64,000 bases of DNA from Macrocybe gigantea (Eukaryota; Basidiomycota; Agaricomycetes; Agaricales; Callistosporiaceae): the NCBI GenBank assembly GCA_011319805.1, contig SJRY01000250.1:248001-312000 (forward strand). Direction: 5' to 3'. A program made the translations under genes and the position numbers. Positions 33,957-47,007 of the stretch are shown here, piece after piece (the stretch's first letter is position 1; each line of letters starts with the position of its first letter). The notes under the pieces are model-generated. The model saw nothing but the letters and a program-made list of their open reading frames with translations, was not told the DNA's origin and searched no databases.

Positions 33957-35850
33957 ATGATGTCCTCGGATTATCTGGTCTTGTTCGCCCAAGCTCACAA
34001 CGATTTCCGCATCCCTGAGCTACGATCTGTCGCGGAACTATATGGATTTGAATTTTCCATTACGCCGAGCGAGTACAATGATAACGGCGACCCTCTGCGG
34101 CCATTCATGGTCCTCCGACTGGAGTCGGAAGAGCACGCTCGACTCCTGACAAGGCGGTGCATCTTGATCAAGCTAGTACTCAGCTCAACCCTTATCACAT
34201 ACAAGGGCTCATCATGAAATGCAATTTTTATTAGGTCTATATATGAATTGTACGGGCAGGGCGCGACGTACGAGCAGCTGCATCAGAGCAATCGCGCAAA
34301 CGAGGCCCTTTGGTCTCGCTTTGTCGCCAACACATCTTTCAGGTTTAACGTCACAGCATACAACCATAAGATTCCTGCATGGCACCAACGTGACATCGTC
34401 GAAAGTTTTGCGTACATGGATTTCTTGGGAAAGATCGATATGAAAAAACCAGAAATCGTTCTCGGTTGCTTTGAAGAATGTCAGTCGCCTTAGTCCATGC
34501 TCACTTACTCTTCATGAACTTCGCCTTATCAGATCCTGAATGCAAGCTCGCGAGAGGCAAACATGAAGTCAACGAAGATTTCATTCAAGTGTATTTTGGA
34601 AGACTGGTGCGTCGAAGTACGGAAATTAGGCAGTGACGAAAGCGAATATAATATGCCAGCTTGGAAGATCGAAACTGGCACTGCACGTCCCCTAATTACA
34701 AAATTCGACGTCAAGAAGAGGATGTACTATGGCAACACCAGCATGGAATCAGAAATCTCGCTCCTGATGGCGAATCAGACTCTGGTAAATGTTTCCAAGC
34801 ATAAAATGACGAAATTAACACATCTTATTGTCGAACTAGGCATCCCCAGGAAAATTCATCTACGATCCCTTTATGGGAACTGGAAGTATGGCATACGTAT
34901 GTCTTCGCTTTCTCATTTCATCTCACGTCGCATTGACTACGGCATCTAATATAAGCCTACCTCACATTTTGGTGCCTTTGTTTTTGGTTCGGATATCGAT
35001 GGGCGTCAGATGCGCGGGAAAGGTACGAGAAACTGCCCCTCTCCCCCCAGAAAAATCTCACGAAGGTTGTCACTTACAGGCAGAGTCCCTGGAGTTCTGC
35101 GTGCAGCAGAGCAGTACGGAACTGCCGCCCGTATCATCGACTTGTGCACGTTCGATGTGACGAATAACCCCTTGCGATGCGGGGAACTGTTCGATGCTAT
35201 TATAACGGACCCACCTTGTGAGTTGGCAAATGTGTTTTGTACTTACCCTGCCGGTAAATCCTAATTTGGCGTCGCGCAGATGGCGTTCGTGCTGGTGCAA
35301 AGAGACTAGGACGGAAAAAAAGCCTACCTGCGCACAAGCAAGAAGCATGTTTAGAGCATGCAAAGCGGCCTCGCGGGTGAGTTTCAGGGTTGCCGAATAT
35401 AGTCATCTGAACCAACGAGGATATAGAACAGACGAACCGTACATACCCCGACCAAGCCATACGAACTGTCTCAGCTCGTCGTCGACCTTGTCCTGCTGGC
35501 TCGATACTTGCTGAGGCCAAACGGAAGGCTCGTGTTCTTCTTGCCGACGGTTACGGAGGAATATGAAGAGTTGGATATAAATGATTTTCTTTGTGATGGC
35601 ATGGAACTCGTAGCAAACTCTCTACAAGACTTCGGTTCTTGGGGCAGACGAGTGCGTGTTTGGATGTGCGTCATGCTACCTAGCTAATTGTTGTTTTCAG
35701 CTTGTCACTATCAAGAAATTCAAGAACGCTCGGTTTTCTCCTCCATTATTTGATTCAAAACGTACCTCGAACGCGCATACGCCAGCACATAAGGATTTTC
35801 GAGAGAAGTATTTTCAGGGTTTCAAGAAGGACGACATCTCAGTGACCTAG
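33957..35850 (+). CDS. TRM11: Trm11-type tRNA guanine-N2 methyltransferase catalytic subunit
   Basis: MMSSDYLVLFAQAHNDFRIP, ELRSVAELYGFEFSI, then SIYELYGQGATYEQLHQSN and FNVTAYNHKIPAWHQRDIV make the THUMP-like N-terminal region. The Rossmann methyltransferase domain shows KFIYDPFMGTGSMAY (motif I), FGSDIDGRQMRGK, TNNPLRCGELFDAIITDPPY (motif IV, DPPY), then GVRAGAKRLG. The C-terminus is VTIKKFKNARFSPPLF. With Trm112 this enzyme forms m2G10 in tRNAs. Multiple short introns occur; the DPPY-GVRAG join spans one. The double ATG at 33957/33960 is the start. Confidence 0.92.
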
Positions 35851-35938
35851 ACTCCTTCGTGTCACGCTATTCTTCAATGTATCCGAAAATTTGGTATAGA
35901 GATATGACGCGTACACTCTGATGGTACAGACACGCCGA

Positions 35939-37991
35939 CTACTCAACACGCTGGCGGACCTCCTCTAACTTCTGTTTATCGAGCTCCTTTCTTGCCTGTC
36001 TACCGTTTAGGAGAAAGACAAGCGATGCAGCGACGACGATAAAGGCTGAATTAAAAATGAGCGCCCGTCGCATGTTAAGGGGCGGATTCGCATTTGGACC
36101 AGCACGCAAGGCTCCTTCGGCTGCCGGTTGTGATGTGATCGCATAAGCAGGTGATAGTGCGAGAAGAATTGAAGAGTACGAACACAGCACGAATATTACT
36201 CCAAAGAGGTTGCCGCTATGAAGAAAGTCAAGAGACACCTAACTAAGAAAGCGACAGACTTACGAAAACCACAGCAGCGCAGAACTCCCGTTCGCGTTCC
36301 TGGTCAACTCGCAAGCTAACTCAAGCCCGATAGGTAACATAGTGACCGAACAGACACCGATGATAGTCATAATTGCGAACAAACCACCAGTGTTGTGAGG
36401 CTTGACTTCACAAGTACAGGCGGGTGTCGATAATATGAGAGAACTGGAGAAAAAGAAGTTACACACCTGCCCAGATTAATGATAGCCAGGCGGCAGCCAC
36501 AACGGGTACAAGAAGTTTTGACGTCAGCGCCAGATGATGGGTGAACACCCTATCAAAGAGCGGTGCAGTGGCAATGGCCGCTACAATGCCCGTTAAGAGC
36601 AAACAAGCGCCCATGAGTCCACTGGTATCTGCCGAATAGCCCACTGGTTGCTGAAAGATGACAGTCAATGTGTGGAAATATTCGTGGATCAAATATTTAC
36701 CAAAATTTGAGCAGTGAGGATTGCAAATGTATTTGTTCTAGCAAGGAGGTTCAGCGGCATTTTAACATGAAAAGCATTATCTCTTACCCAGCCACAAGGG
36801 TCCCAAAGATTAATATTACGATTGCAAAGTCTGATCTCTCTCTCGGTGACATATATGCATCCTGGGACGTTCGCAGACCTAGCATTGCTCGGACTAGTGA
36901 TAGTAAAGAAGGAGAGGGTTTTGAACCGGCATAAGCTGAACCGCAGGTCATAAGCAAACTGATCGGAGAGAAAGATTGAGTGCGTACTTGGGGGAAGCGG
37001 TGGAGCTCTGCCGATAAGCAATACAAACGGGATTGCCGCTGTAGAGATTATTCCAAGGACAAGAATCTGTGTGAAAATTAATGCTTCCATCTGGTCGTTA
37101 AAGGTCAGACTCTACCGATCTCCTCGTGTCTCCCACAAGTGGGCTAATCAATTGGCCCAATGCACCGCCTATCGGATTCGCTAGAGGTCGAAGTCAGAGG
37201 AATTGCCGCAAGCCGGATGTGAACTTCACCTATCGCTACGATCATGGTTGCAGTCGTTCTCCCAGACAGACCAAACCAAGTTTCTGAGTACTTGGGGCCC
37301 AGAATTTGAAAGATTGGTTGTGCGATAGAAGCGAAAAGCTGCAAGGCAAATCAGACAAACCGCAGTGGAATTCTAGGCGCGTCGCACTTGACCAAGAATG
37401 ATAAGCGCGTAAGCATTATGTTTCGACAGTGTTTTCGGAGTGCCGGCGTATCGTAACCATGCCGATATCAGCAATGCAGCTGTTCCTATATCACACTGCC
37501 AAACATTAACTTCACCGAGGCTTTACGGATGGAAGGACGAACACATCTTCGAATGCCATGTCGGGAGACAATGACCGGGACCGCTAGTGCGGTGGGCAAG
37601 TACATGCACGCGACAATGTTTCCGAGCCAGTTGACTTCATCCAGTGTGAAAGAAAATTCTTGTACGACTGCAGTGTGATCCGTAAGATGACAACACAAAT
37701 AGACTGATAATCGAAAATTAGATGGGTCTACCATTGTTCGCGATGGGACCAAACCATGGCCAGGACATTCCCGAAACAAGGCTCAGAACGGCCTGAATCC
37801 GTGGCGAAGAGCACAGTAAGCGAACATTGTCGAATAACGTGAATTAGCAGCAGATATCTCACCAGGCCTATCAGACCCGTGAACCGGCGCTTGTAGAGCC
37901 TATATTGGATGGCCTCTGTGACCTCAATGTCGGCGACGATGGTTCCGACTTTCTGGACACTGGAACACGGCGATTTCTGTGGATCATTCAT
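35939..37991 (-). CDS. MFS transporter, FLVCR/SLC49 type
   Basis: After a cytosolic N-terminus (MNDPQKSPCSSVQ, VTEAIQYRLYKRRFTGLIGL) the spliced exons read AVLSLVSGMSWPWFGPIANN, VVQEFSFTLDEVNWLGNIVA and CMYLPTALAVPVIVSRHGIR. The W-P-W-F-G-P-I-A-N-N and V-N-W-L-G-N-I motifs are hallmarks of the FLVCR/SLC49 branch (heme, choline or ethanolamine carriers in animals). Later helices include GQLFASIAQPIFQILGPKYS, VLGIISTAAIPFVLLIGRAP and GACLLLTGIVAAIATAPLFD. The C-terminal tail is charged (RQARKELDKQKLEEVRQRVE). Twelve helices fit the length; the substrate is not inferable. A TTG-initiated extension to 38063 was not used. Confidence 0.83.
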
Positions 37992-38192
37992 CTCCCGCCC
38001 ATGAACGACGTGGGAGGAATGAAAAAGGGGTCGATGGACAACGGGGGAATTCTGCCATGTCAAGGAAATCAGGTGCGTCGTTTCTTGAGCTGCCCCTTTG
38101 TTAGTACTTCAGGTGCAGCTATTTTACGTAAGCATGATACGAAAGCGTGGCTGTGGCTCAGGTGACCCTTTCTTCTGCCTCTTCCCGTTGCG

Positions 38193-39307
38193 ATGAGCGA
38201 ATACTGGATCTCCAAGAAGAAATATTTTTGCAAGTACTGCGAGATATACATTACAGACGATGCGCCGTCTCGCCAACAACACGAGGGTGGGCTCAGGCAC
38301 AAAGGGAATCTGGAGCGTTTCATTAGAGGTTTGTACAAAGTGAGCGAGAAGCGTAAGAAGGACCTGGAGGAGGAGAAGCGCGACATGGCTAGAGTTGAAC
38401 TGGTGAGTACATCAGATAACGAACCATATTATGTATCTCAAACGATCCTCAGGCCGCGCAAGCTGCTTTCGCGCAGGATGTTGCAGCTGGCCATGCTAGG
38501 GCTGCAAGAACAGCTTCTGAAGCGGGCCCTTCCTCTACCGCATACCGAAAGGCGGCTACAAAGCAGTCCAACCCTTATGCCAACTATTCCACGGCAGAGT
38601 CCCTAGGATATCAGGATCCCGATGCGGAGCGTCTTGCTGCAGAGATGGAACGCCGCAGGACACAGGGTATTGCAGGGGAATGGGAGGTCGTCACATCTGC
38701 TGCATCATCGACGATTGAACCGTCATTGCCGGAGGAGAAAGAGATGCCATCCTCTCCAGCCGAAACCGTTATAAAACGACCAAGGGACGCTGCGTGGGAC
38801 GAGGAAGATGGATATTTGTTCAAACTTCGTAAGAAGACCTTGAACCGGGGCTTGGGAGAAGTATACGATCCAGGTATCATCCAGATCAAGAAGACAGAAC
38901 TCAAGGCGACTACAAAACTGCTTGAAACTCAGACTTCCGAGACTGATGCATCGCCTGGCCAAACTCCGTCAAGTAATGGCTTGAAATGGACGAAGCTGTC
39001 TTGGAAGCCGGCAGACACGGCAGAAGAAGGAGCGCACAATTCAGTCACTGTCCAGTCAAAGGAAGAAGCAGCGGTGAAGCAGGAGGAATCAAGACCTTCC
39101 GAGGTCCTTGTTGCGAGAACCGAAGAAGCGTCAGATCACGGAGCTGTCGTCAAGTCGGAGTCCGCTTCCGTCATGCTCGAAGAATCGGCGGGATGCTTTG
39201 CTGTTAAGGCGGAAGACGACAACTCGACATCGTCGCTTAACGCAATCACTGGGGGCCTCTTTCGAAAGCGAAAGTTGCCAGCGGCAAGAGCGCAAGGGAG
39301 GCGGTGA
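38193..39307 (+). CDS. WBP4-type splicing protein with U1-C-like zinc finger
   Basis: MSEYWISKKKYFCKYCEIYI followed by TDDAPSRQQHEGGLRHK is the WBP4/FBP21 matrin-type C2H2 finger (C-x2-C...H-x5-H), then a basic helix NLERFIRGLYKVSEKRKKD. An intron after RVEL (donor GTGAGTAC) leads to a low-complexity remainder containing YANYSTAESLGYQDPDAERL, EEDGYLFKLRKKTLNRGLG and a very C-terminal GGLFRKRKLP. That end block resembles the conserved C-terminal element of WBP4-like proteins. A spliceosome-associated nuclear role is expected. No WW domain is seen, unlike the animal protein. It is divergent from the FLVCR-type gene (201 bp) and convergent with the Smr gene. Confidence 0.78.
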
Positions 39308-39467
39308 TATGTCGCGACATGTTTTGGAAGATTACCCGTATTTCGGACACAAGCATTGCTCCTGCGTATCCGAGCTTTTCGATTTATACTGAGCCTGGGC
39401 ACGATTCTATGCCGTCCGCCGTGCTCGATATGTAGGCATCCTGGTCAATAACTGCTCAATTTATTGC

Positions 39468-41339
39468 CTAACGCGGTACATTGATTATTAGAACCCCAGT
39501 ATTAGACGAATCAACAGTATGTGGTATATTTAAGCTGCATCGGGGCATTAAATGGCACGTTTTCAAGTTGAGGGAAGAGGGCGTACCTTTGCATCTTCGC
39601 GATCACCCTATTTTTCAAGACCGGGACTCTATTGCGAGAATGCAACCCTTTGCCAACAATAACTCTAAGACTGGAATGGCCGCCTAATATCGCATCGCGA
39701 AGGGCTTTCTCCGTTATCTCCAGCGCTTCGGGAACTCGCAAACCATGCACATCAATCACTTGGCTGTCTTGATTTGGGTTTCGCGCTAGTGAGATTTTGA
39801 GAAAACCAGGTAGCATAGCTCGTAGAACATGAGATTTGGCTAACCCAAGATGAACCGTCTAGCAGCACGCGCATGGAGCTTCTTGGCTCGCGCTTCCGCT
39901 TGCCTTATGTCATATTGCAAGAGCACAACGTCCTTGATCTTGCCGTCCTTGGTAGCTTTGTCAAGTTGATCTTTCAAGGTCTGGCATTTCTTGTCCTCTT
40001 CAAAGGCTTCCTGTCGGATTTGCTCCGCTCGTTGGTACAGGAGAGCGCGAGTGTCGAGTTTCGATACCACGCTGGCTATCTCTGTGTCAGCATCAGGGGA
40101 AAGCGGTGGCAATATTTGGTCCCGTGCATCGTGAGATTTCGCATCTGCGGAAGAGAACAACGTCAGCCGTGGCCTCTGGGTCAACAAGGACGCATGAGGC
40201 GCTGTCCCACTGGCTAACAAGCCAGAAGGCGCCGCATGTGCCTCAGCGCGGGACGGATATGGTAGCAGAGAAAGCTCTGTCAGATCAGGCACCACTTTAA
40301 GGTTAGATGGTGGAGAGAGAGCAGGGAACGGGATATTTCTCGGAGGAGTCAATAATTCGTCGTGGTCCGTTGCCTCAGCGATGTCCCAATTCTTTCCGTT
40401 CGGCGTTTTAAGCTCATCAGAGCTTTCAGACACAGCGACTATTTCAGGGTTCGCAACAGTCTGGCGCCGCAGAGGTGAGTAAGGCGGGGGTGTTTGGGAG
40501 AAGGTTGTCCCAGTTAGCAGTAGTTCTTTAGGTTGCACGTGGTTGGGCTCTGCATTCGAGGCCAAGAGCGGACCCGTAAACGGCCCTGGGGATGATGGGC
40601 AGGATGACATTCTGACACTGACGACTGCATTTGGGAGGTCGCGCACCTCATGTGTGTCGTCTTCGTCTGAGCTGGTATCATTTGTCAATGACACATCGGC
40701 GCCCGAAAAGGCGCGTTGAAAGAAATCTGTAGTTGGTCCTTCTAATTCCTCTGGTGCTGACCTGTCAGGTGGCGGAACAAATTTCACGGATTGAGATCCC
40801 TGAGAATAGTCTGTAGGCGCATAGGAGCCTGGCTCAACTGTAGGGAGAGACAATGGACCGCCGGACTCCCCTTGTTCTGTCGCAGTTGCCGAGGGAGATA
40901 TAGGAATCAGGGGGCGAGGAGAAGTTTGACCTGGAGGATTTAATGGTAGGGTATCATGAACGAAAACATGCGGCATGTGGAGGGGGCGATGACGGTTTCC
41001 ACGATGCTCCTTGGTCTGAGAGCTCCTATGCATCTGGCGGCGCCTGCGGTGCTGTTGAGAAGGTGATGAGAGGACTGTCGATGCCACGGCGCCCAATATT
41101 GCCCAGATGATGCCCATGAAGGCTGTGATAGGACTGCCTGTCCAAAAGAGATCGACTAATGCATGCAGAGCAAAAACTAGATAGTGCTCTGATGTGAGAG
41201 CGTCGTTGCTGAGATGGTGCATTACGACGCCCTCCCATAAGCCGACAAACGCGGGGATCACCCTACTCAGAGAATGATCATGACTTGCGAAGAAAAGGCG
41301 AAGACCGAGACTTATAATGAACGGAAGAGCGACCTCCAT
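39468..41339 (-). CDS. Membrane-anchored DUF1771-Smr domain protein
   Basis: The N-terminus has several hydrophobic stretches (MEVALPFIISLGLRLFFAS, VIPAFVGLWEGVVM, TAFMGIIWAILGAVASTVL). A long Ser/Pro-rich region with a basic start (QQHRRRRQMHRSSQ) follows. Then comes a DUF1771 helix (YQRAEQIRQEAFEEDKKCQ, IKDVVLLQYDIRQAEARAKK) and an Smr domain (VIDVHGLRVPEALEITEKAL, SLRVIVGKGLHSRNRVPVLK, spliced to SLNIPHTVDSSNTGVLIINV). D-x-H-G-L and the G-K-G-x-H-S loop are the signature of Smr nucleases acting on RNA or DNA. The GTG-initiated extension to 41405 was rejected. The membrane anchor implies tethering, perhaps at the ER or nuclear envelope. Confidence 0.83.
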
Positions 41340-41719
41340 TGATGAAGTTTTCCAGAAGGTTGTACAGGGAGATTTGCATTGCAGTGAGAGATATGATGCA
41401 CACACGCAATGGATGGTTCGGCGTCCGCCTCGTGTTCGCGGTAATGAGGGCTACACGTGGGGAAAGTACGAAACGACTGGGCGCGTGATGACCCGGAAGG
41501 AGCTAGAAGCGCGAATAGCACTATTCAGCTGAGACGAATGTGCTTTGGAGAGGAATGTACTTACGACTGCTCGTGGCGGTCCTCAATGGCAACAAGCTGA
41601 TTGCCGGTGAACATTCAAAGCGTGATGAACACGGTCACGTGTGATCATCCAACATTCATTGACGGACAAGCATCTTCACTGGAGATTATAACTCAGACCG
41701 CACGACGAAATCTCTCGCA
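41340..41719. other. Divergent promoter region, 380 bp
   Basis: Separates the minus-strand Smr gene from the plus-strand chitin synthase gene. Small overlapping frames on both strands are not supported by composition or family. No repeats were seen. Confidence 0.4.
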
Positions 41720-44700
41720 ATGGCAACCCGTCGAAAACCAGTTCCGAGCGTCGTCGACCCTAATGTCAGGCGGTACAGTCTTTCTGATACCCCCTCCATC
41801 AGGGACTCAACATCAGAGGTGCCAGAGGCTGTTCCGACCCTCCCTCTTATCAAAGAGACCCCGTCTGCAGATGAAGCAGTGGTTGGTTATGTCCCTTATC
41901 AGCATGGTCAATTCCTAGAACCCATCATTACCGGAGAAACGCTCCATCTGGATGACCGTAGCCCATCACCAATTGCGCATCCCTTTACTGACTCCCAACT
42001 TTCGATAACGCAAATGAGGCATGACCCTTACGAACCTAATGATTCCACGACTACCCTTCATACTGCATATAGTTCGCTCTCAGCAGGTTCTGAGCTTGAT
42101 CATTTCAATCGCGACGCGGAGGCGTACGCATCCGGGGCGTATATACACTCCTCTACATCCCTTGTTCCTCGCTCTCGGTCACCCACTCCTGCCGTTGATG
42201 ATGATTTCTATGTGCAAGAGCATCCTAGCATCCACTTCGCAGGATATCAGCAACTGGACCCTGAGAAGGCCATGCTGGCACAAGAACTGCACCCTCACAC
42301 ATATCTTTATAACGAACATCGGATGCCTCCTGATCATACCGTTCTGTACGACCCCGAACCGAAAACTCCCACGTCAATCGAATCATCATTGCCTTCGCTG
42401 CCCGAGACAACGATAGAGACACGTCATTTTGGACCCGCTCCTTCCGGACGGATTATCCGCCGCCATAAGACCAAAAGGCGCGTCCAGCTCACGAATGGAA
42501 ACCTTGTGGTGGATTTGGACGTTCCACCCCGACTTATTCTCCCCAGACGGGGCGAACCGGAAACGATGAAAACTCGATATACTGCTGTCACATGCGATCC
42601 AGATGACTTCGAAAGAAATGGTTTCTTCCTGCGGCAAAATGAGTCCGGCAGGCGGACGGAGCTCTTCATCGTCATAACGATGTACAATGTAAGTAAAATT
42701 TGCGCTATTGCCATAGTGCATGAAGGGTTATTTCTGTTGTACTTGACAGGAAGACGAGGTTCTCTTCTGTCGGACGTTGTATGGGGTGATGCGCAACATC
42801 ACGTTTCTTTGTTCACGGAAAAACTCGCAGACGTGGGGACCTAACGCTTGGGAAAAGGTAAATTACTGCCAAATTTGTACAAAAGCTTCCCTTCTTAATG
42901 ATTAAACTCCAACAGGTTGTAGTATGCATTGTCGCTGACGGCCGGAAGAAAGTCCATCCTCGAGTTTTGGACTGCCTTACCCTTCTTGGCGTCTATCAAC
43001 CAGGAGATCATATGAAAAACATGGTCAATGACAAGGAAGTCACTGCCCACCTTTTCGAATACACTAGCAGTTTTGCTTTAGACCCTAGTCTCCACTTCAA
43101 ATACCCGGATAAAGGCATCGTTCCGACTCAAATCATCTTTTGCATGAAGGAGAAGAATCAGAAGAAAATAAACAGCCATAGATGGTTTTTTAATGCATTC
43201 GGTCCAATGTTACAGGTGCGTCCTCACAATCTCATCAAATGCATTCGTCAATGAATTCGCGTAACTCAGCCTAACGTTTGTATCCTCTTGGACGTTGGTA
43301 CGCGACCTGGGGATAAGAGCCTGTATAAATTATGGAAAGCGTTTGATTTAAATTCCAGCGTTGGAGGTGCATGTGGCGAAATCTCTACATATAAAGGCAA
43401 AAATTGGTCTCTTCTATTGAACCCACTAGGTCATATATTCCACCTCGACTTCGTATGCTTGCTTACAGGAGCCCACAGTGGCAGCACAGAATTTTGAATA
43501 CAAAATGAGCGGTATTTTGGACAAGACGACCGAGTCCATATTCGGTTATATCAGCGTGCTGGTGGGTCCTCCTCATACATTTACAGGCACTTGGCCCATT
43601 CGCCTAGCCCGGCGCCTTTTCAGCATATAGGTCAGTCCGGTCAGCACGTCTCTGGGGTCACTATTCGCTGAAAACACCAGGTACATTGCATTACAAAATG
43701 ACAAAAACGGGCAGGGTCCACTAGCATCATACTTCAAGGGCGAAGTGTTGCACGGACGTGATACAGACATTTTTACATCCAACATGTGTACGTGCCTTGG
43801 CTCTCGCCTCAACTTGACCTCATTTCACTTGGTCCATAGATCTGGCCGAGGATGTAAAAAAATCTATCTCTACGAACCAACGCGTTGCTGATGAGCTATC
43901 CTAGCGCATACTATGTTTCGAGCTCGTAGCCAAGGCAAACTCGAATTGGTAGGTTGACCCTTTGATATTTGTAGGCGGACTCACGACGACTGCTTTCAGG
44001 GTTCTGAGATACGTCAAAGGCGCTATAGGCGAAACAGATGTCCCAGAAGCGTTGCCCGAGTTCATCAGTCAACGTCGACGGTGGTTGAATGGTTCGTTCT
44101 TCGCAGCGACATACGCAATTGCGCATGCGGGACAAATCCTGCGCTCAGGGCACAGCCTGCCACGCAAGGTCGTCTTGATGGTAGAAACCGTATACAATAT
44201 TATCAACTTGATATTTTCCTGGTTCAGTCTTGTCAGTTTAATGTGATCTTCGTCCCGACTTCCATGAAGGCTGATAGTCTCAGCACAGGGCAACTTCTAT
44301 TTATTTTTTGTGAGTACTAGTTTGAGGATACTGCGTGTATCCGCGCATTGATGAATTGACAGGTCATCTTGACATCATCGCTGGAAGATCGCTCGTTTAA
44401 TCTACGAGGAATTGAGTATTTCAATTCTCTTGCACAGGTCACGCTAACGCGTTCTTCTCGAGATATGTTTCTGGGCTGACAAAGAACTACAGTACGTCAT
44501 GGCTTCAATGGTTATCGCCTGCTTTCTCTTTTCTATGGGAAATAAACCACGAGCGTAAGTGGTCGTTTCACCCTCGAAATGATCATTCTCTAAATCACTG
44601 TCGATAGCTCGAAATGGAAATATAAACTGACGGCCATTATGTTTGGAATTCTAATGGTCTATATGGTCTCTGCATCTGTAGTCTGCGCTGTGCAAGCAGC

Positions 44701-45647
44701 TCGGCACGGCGGTGCTGCAAACAACATCATGCTTTTCAGCGTTGCAATCACATATGGACGTAAGCAGACTCTTTCTTTGTCGATGAATTCAGCGACGCTG
44801 GCTTCAGTATATTTGCTTTCCAGCATCCTTGCTTTCGATCCTTGGCATATGATCACCAGTTTTGTACCATATATGCTCCTATCACCGACATACATCAATA
44901 TCCTGAATATGTGAGTTGCTAGTCCGTGCCCCTGGACTGACTTCGCTCATCTTTTCATCTAACAGATACGCCTTTTCTAACCTAGATGATGTACATCCGT
45001 GTTCCATATCCTGAGACCATCCCACCGAGATTAACTACTGGCTTCAGATCTCATGGGGCACCAAACAGGATTCTGTTGTAGAGGCAGATCTGGGTGCCGT
45101 AAAGCAAGACGTCCATTCGCAGGTGGACGTGGAGATGCTTACCGAGCCGGCCGATATGAACAGCATATACGAGGAAGCATTAACTAACTTGAGGACCAGG
45201 AAGCCAGCAAAACCGAAATCTGCGTCAGGCGCAGCCAGCGATGCGGAGAAGGAACAGGCTGCCAAAGATTACTATGCAAATGTCAGGACCAACGTGAGCG
45301 TCCCCGCTCTCCGTTTTTGAAATTGATGTTGATCTGGGTTTTTCAAAGGTCCTACTGGCATGGGTGCTGTCGAACGTATGCGGAATTCTGATTTAAACGA
45401 ATCGACATTAAAATTTGCTTAGGGCGTCCTTCTTGCTTGCATTTTGAGCGGTGCCCAGCCGTCAGATACATTTAACCAAGAATACGCTAGCAGAACGAAA
45501 AGCTATCTTACGTTTGTTTTATCTTTCACAGCCCTTACGAATATCATCGTGAGTAGCTACCTGGCTTCTTCCTATGAAATCACTGACTGCATTATACAGC
45601 GTTTTCTTGGATCCACGACATATCTACTGACGAGAATGATAAATTAA
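41720..45647 (+). CDS. Chitin synthase, division 1
   Basis: A disordered N-terminus ([15 protein letters not shown]) precedes the catalytic core. Motifs are [106 protein letters not shown] and [23 protein letters not shown] and QRRRW are the chitin synthase catalytic signatures. C-terminal membrane helices follow ([59 protein letters not shown]), then an S-W-G-T-K motif. The enzyme polymerises UDP-GlcNAc into chitin at the plasma membrane. The QRRRW-x-N-G and SWGTK forms place it in division 1 (classes I-III); I do not assign the class. About ten short introns. Confidence 0.95.
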
Positions 45648-45699
45648 GTGTAGATTATCCTTCCAGTCACAAATCACGAAACTGTACAACTTGGACACC

Positions 45700-46684
45700 T
45701 TATGTCGAGAATAGAAACTCGTAGAGTGATGGCCGTTGATAAGAGACTATGGGGGAACGGACAAATGACTGTATGCCATTCGAGAAAAGAGTATCATCCG
45801 AAAGGGAAGATGAACAAGAGATAGTTGATTGCTCTGCATGAATCGTTTTGTCCCGTGCGAATAGACGACCTAAAGGCTCGAAACAGTCATCATGTCCGAG
45901 TTCTACCAGAGAGGAGGAAATTGCATTCTCTTGCAGCTCGACGACTTTTGCATCAAACTGAACGGAGGGCGGGTCTTCCGAAATAGCTGGGAGAAGGCTA
46001 CCCTGGTGACGGGACGGTCCAAATTCCTCGACGTCAGACATGTCTGACCCTATCTCTGAACTGGAGTCCACGTCAGTAGCCGGAGGAGTATCGATTCCTC
46101 GCGGCGCATGACGATCTGGGTGCAAGACGTTGGGTCGAAGCAGGTAGGTCAGCCGACGACCCGCGATATCTTTGCCTGTTTTACCGTTTCGTTAGTGTAA
46201 AAATGCAGTCGCCCTCGACAACGCAGGGATACCGACTGAAGCTCACGACTTCGTGGTAGCGAGCACAACAATGCACGACGTATCGGGCGAAAGGGTCGTC
46301 TGGTATCGACCACACTAGCTGAAGCGGCGATCTTGATATCTCGAAAATGGTGTCCATATTGCCAATGGGCATTTCGCTCGCATGGGCTACATCTCTATGC
46401 TCATCTGGGGCCATGATCGTGCCACCAGCCTGTATCCACTCGACAATACTGCGCTCGACTTCTTTGACGAGAAACTGGGCACGAAGTCCGCTCCTGCGTA
46501 ACTCACGACGCATGCCCTTGAGGCTGAGCGAGAAACGACCTGCATTGGCAGAGTAGGGATCGCGGGAAGGTATGACGGTGGTCGAGAGCTTGGTGTTCCG
46601 GGAGAGATAAACGGGCAGCGGCTCCGGAAACGTGGATTGCACACGAGGCGGCTCGGGTGCATAGTCACGCTTGGCCGCGACCAC
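45700..46684 (-). CDS. R3H-domain protein with R3H-associated N-terminal region
   Basis: The N-terminal part (FPEPLPVYLSRNTKLSTTV, SRDPYSANAGRFSLSLKGM, RRELRRSGLRAQFLVKEVER) matches the R3H-associated N-terminal region in character. FARYVVHCCARYHEVVSFS, joined by an intron whose branch site reads ctaac (acceptor aaaacag), continues KDIAGRRLTYLLRPNVLHPD and makes the R3H core (R-x3-H...Y-x3-S). R3H domains bind single-stranded nucleic acid. The tail is acidic and Ser-rich (ATDVDSSSEIGSDMSDVEEF). The frame begins with a GTG at 46684; the true ATG is probably in an upstream exon, so the start is approximate. Confidence 0.62.
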
Positions 46685-47007
46685 TATGTGAGGATTTCCT
46701 GTGAATTGCGCTGTCGCGCAATTGAGTGATCATCGGCGGGGATGGGCGAAAAAGAAACAACCATTGTCTTTGCGTCTCAGACGTCTTTTGCCTTCGACAA
46801 CCTCCTTTCTGGATGTTAGGAAAGTGGAATTGTGAGGAGTCTGAAAAGCCAGCATGGCTTGTGTCCTTGGTTGTTGGAGGTTGGATAGAGAGAGTCGGTC
46901 CGGAAGCTTATGTGGTGGCGCAGTGCCATAATAATGACTCGAAAAGACTGTACACAAAATTCGACTGACTACAGGGTATGCTGGTCGGGGAAATAGATAC
47001 CATCAAG
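46685..47007. other. Intergenic, 323 bp
   Basis: Upstream region of the R3H gene, possibly holding its first exon, and 3' flank of the zinc-finger gene. An 80-codon plus-strand frame (46726-46968) is not supported. Confidence 0.4.
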
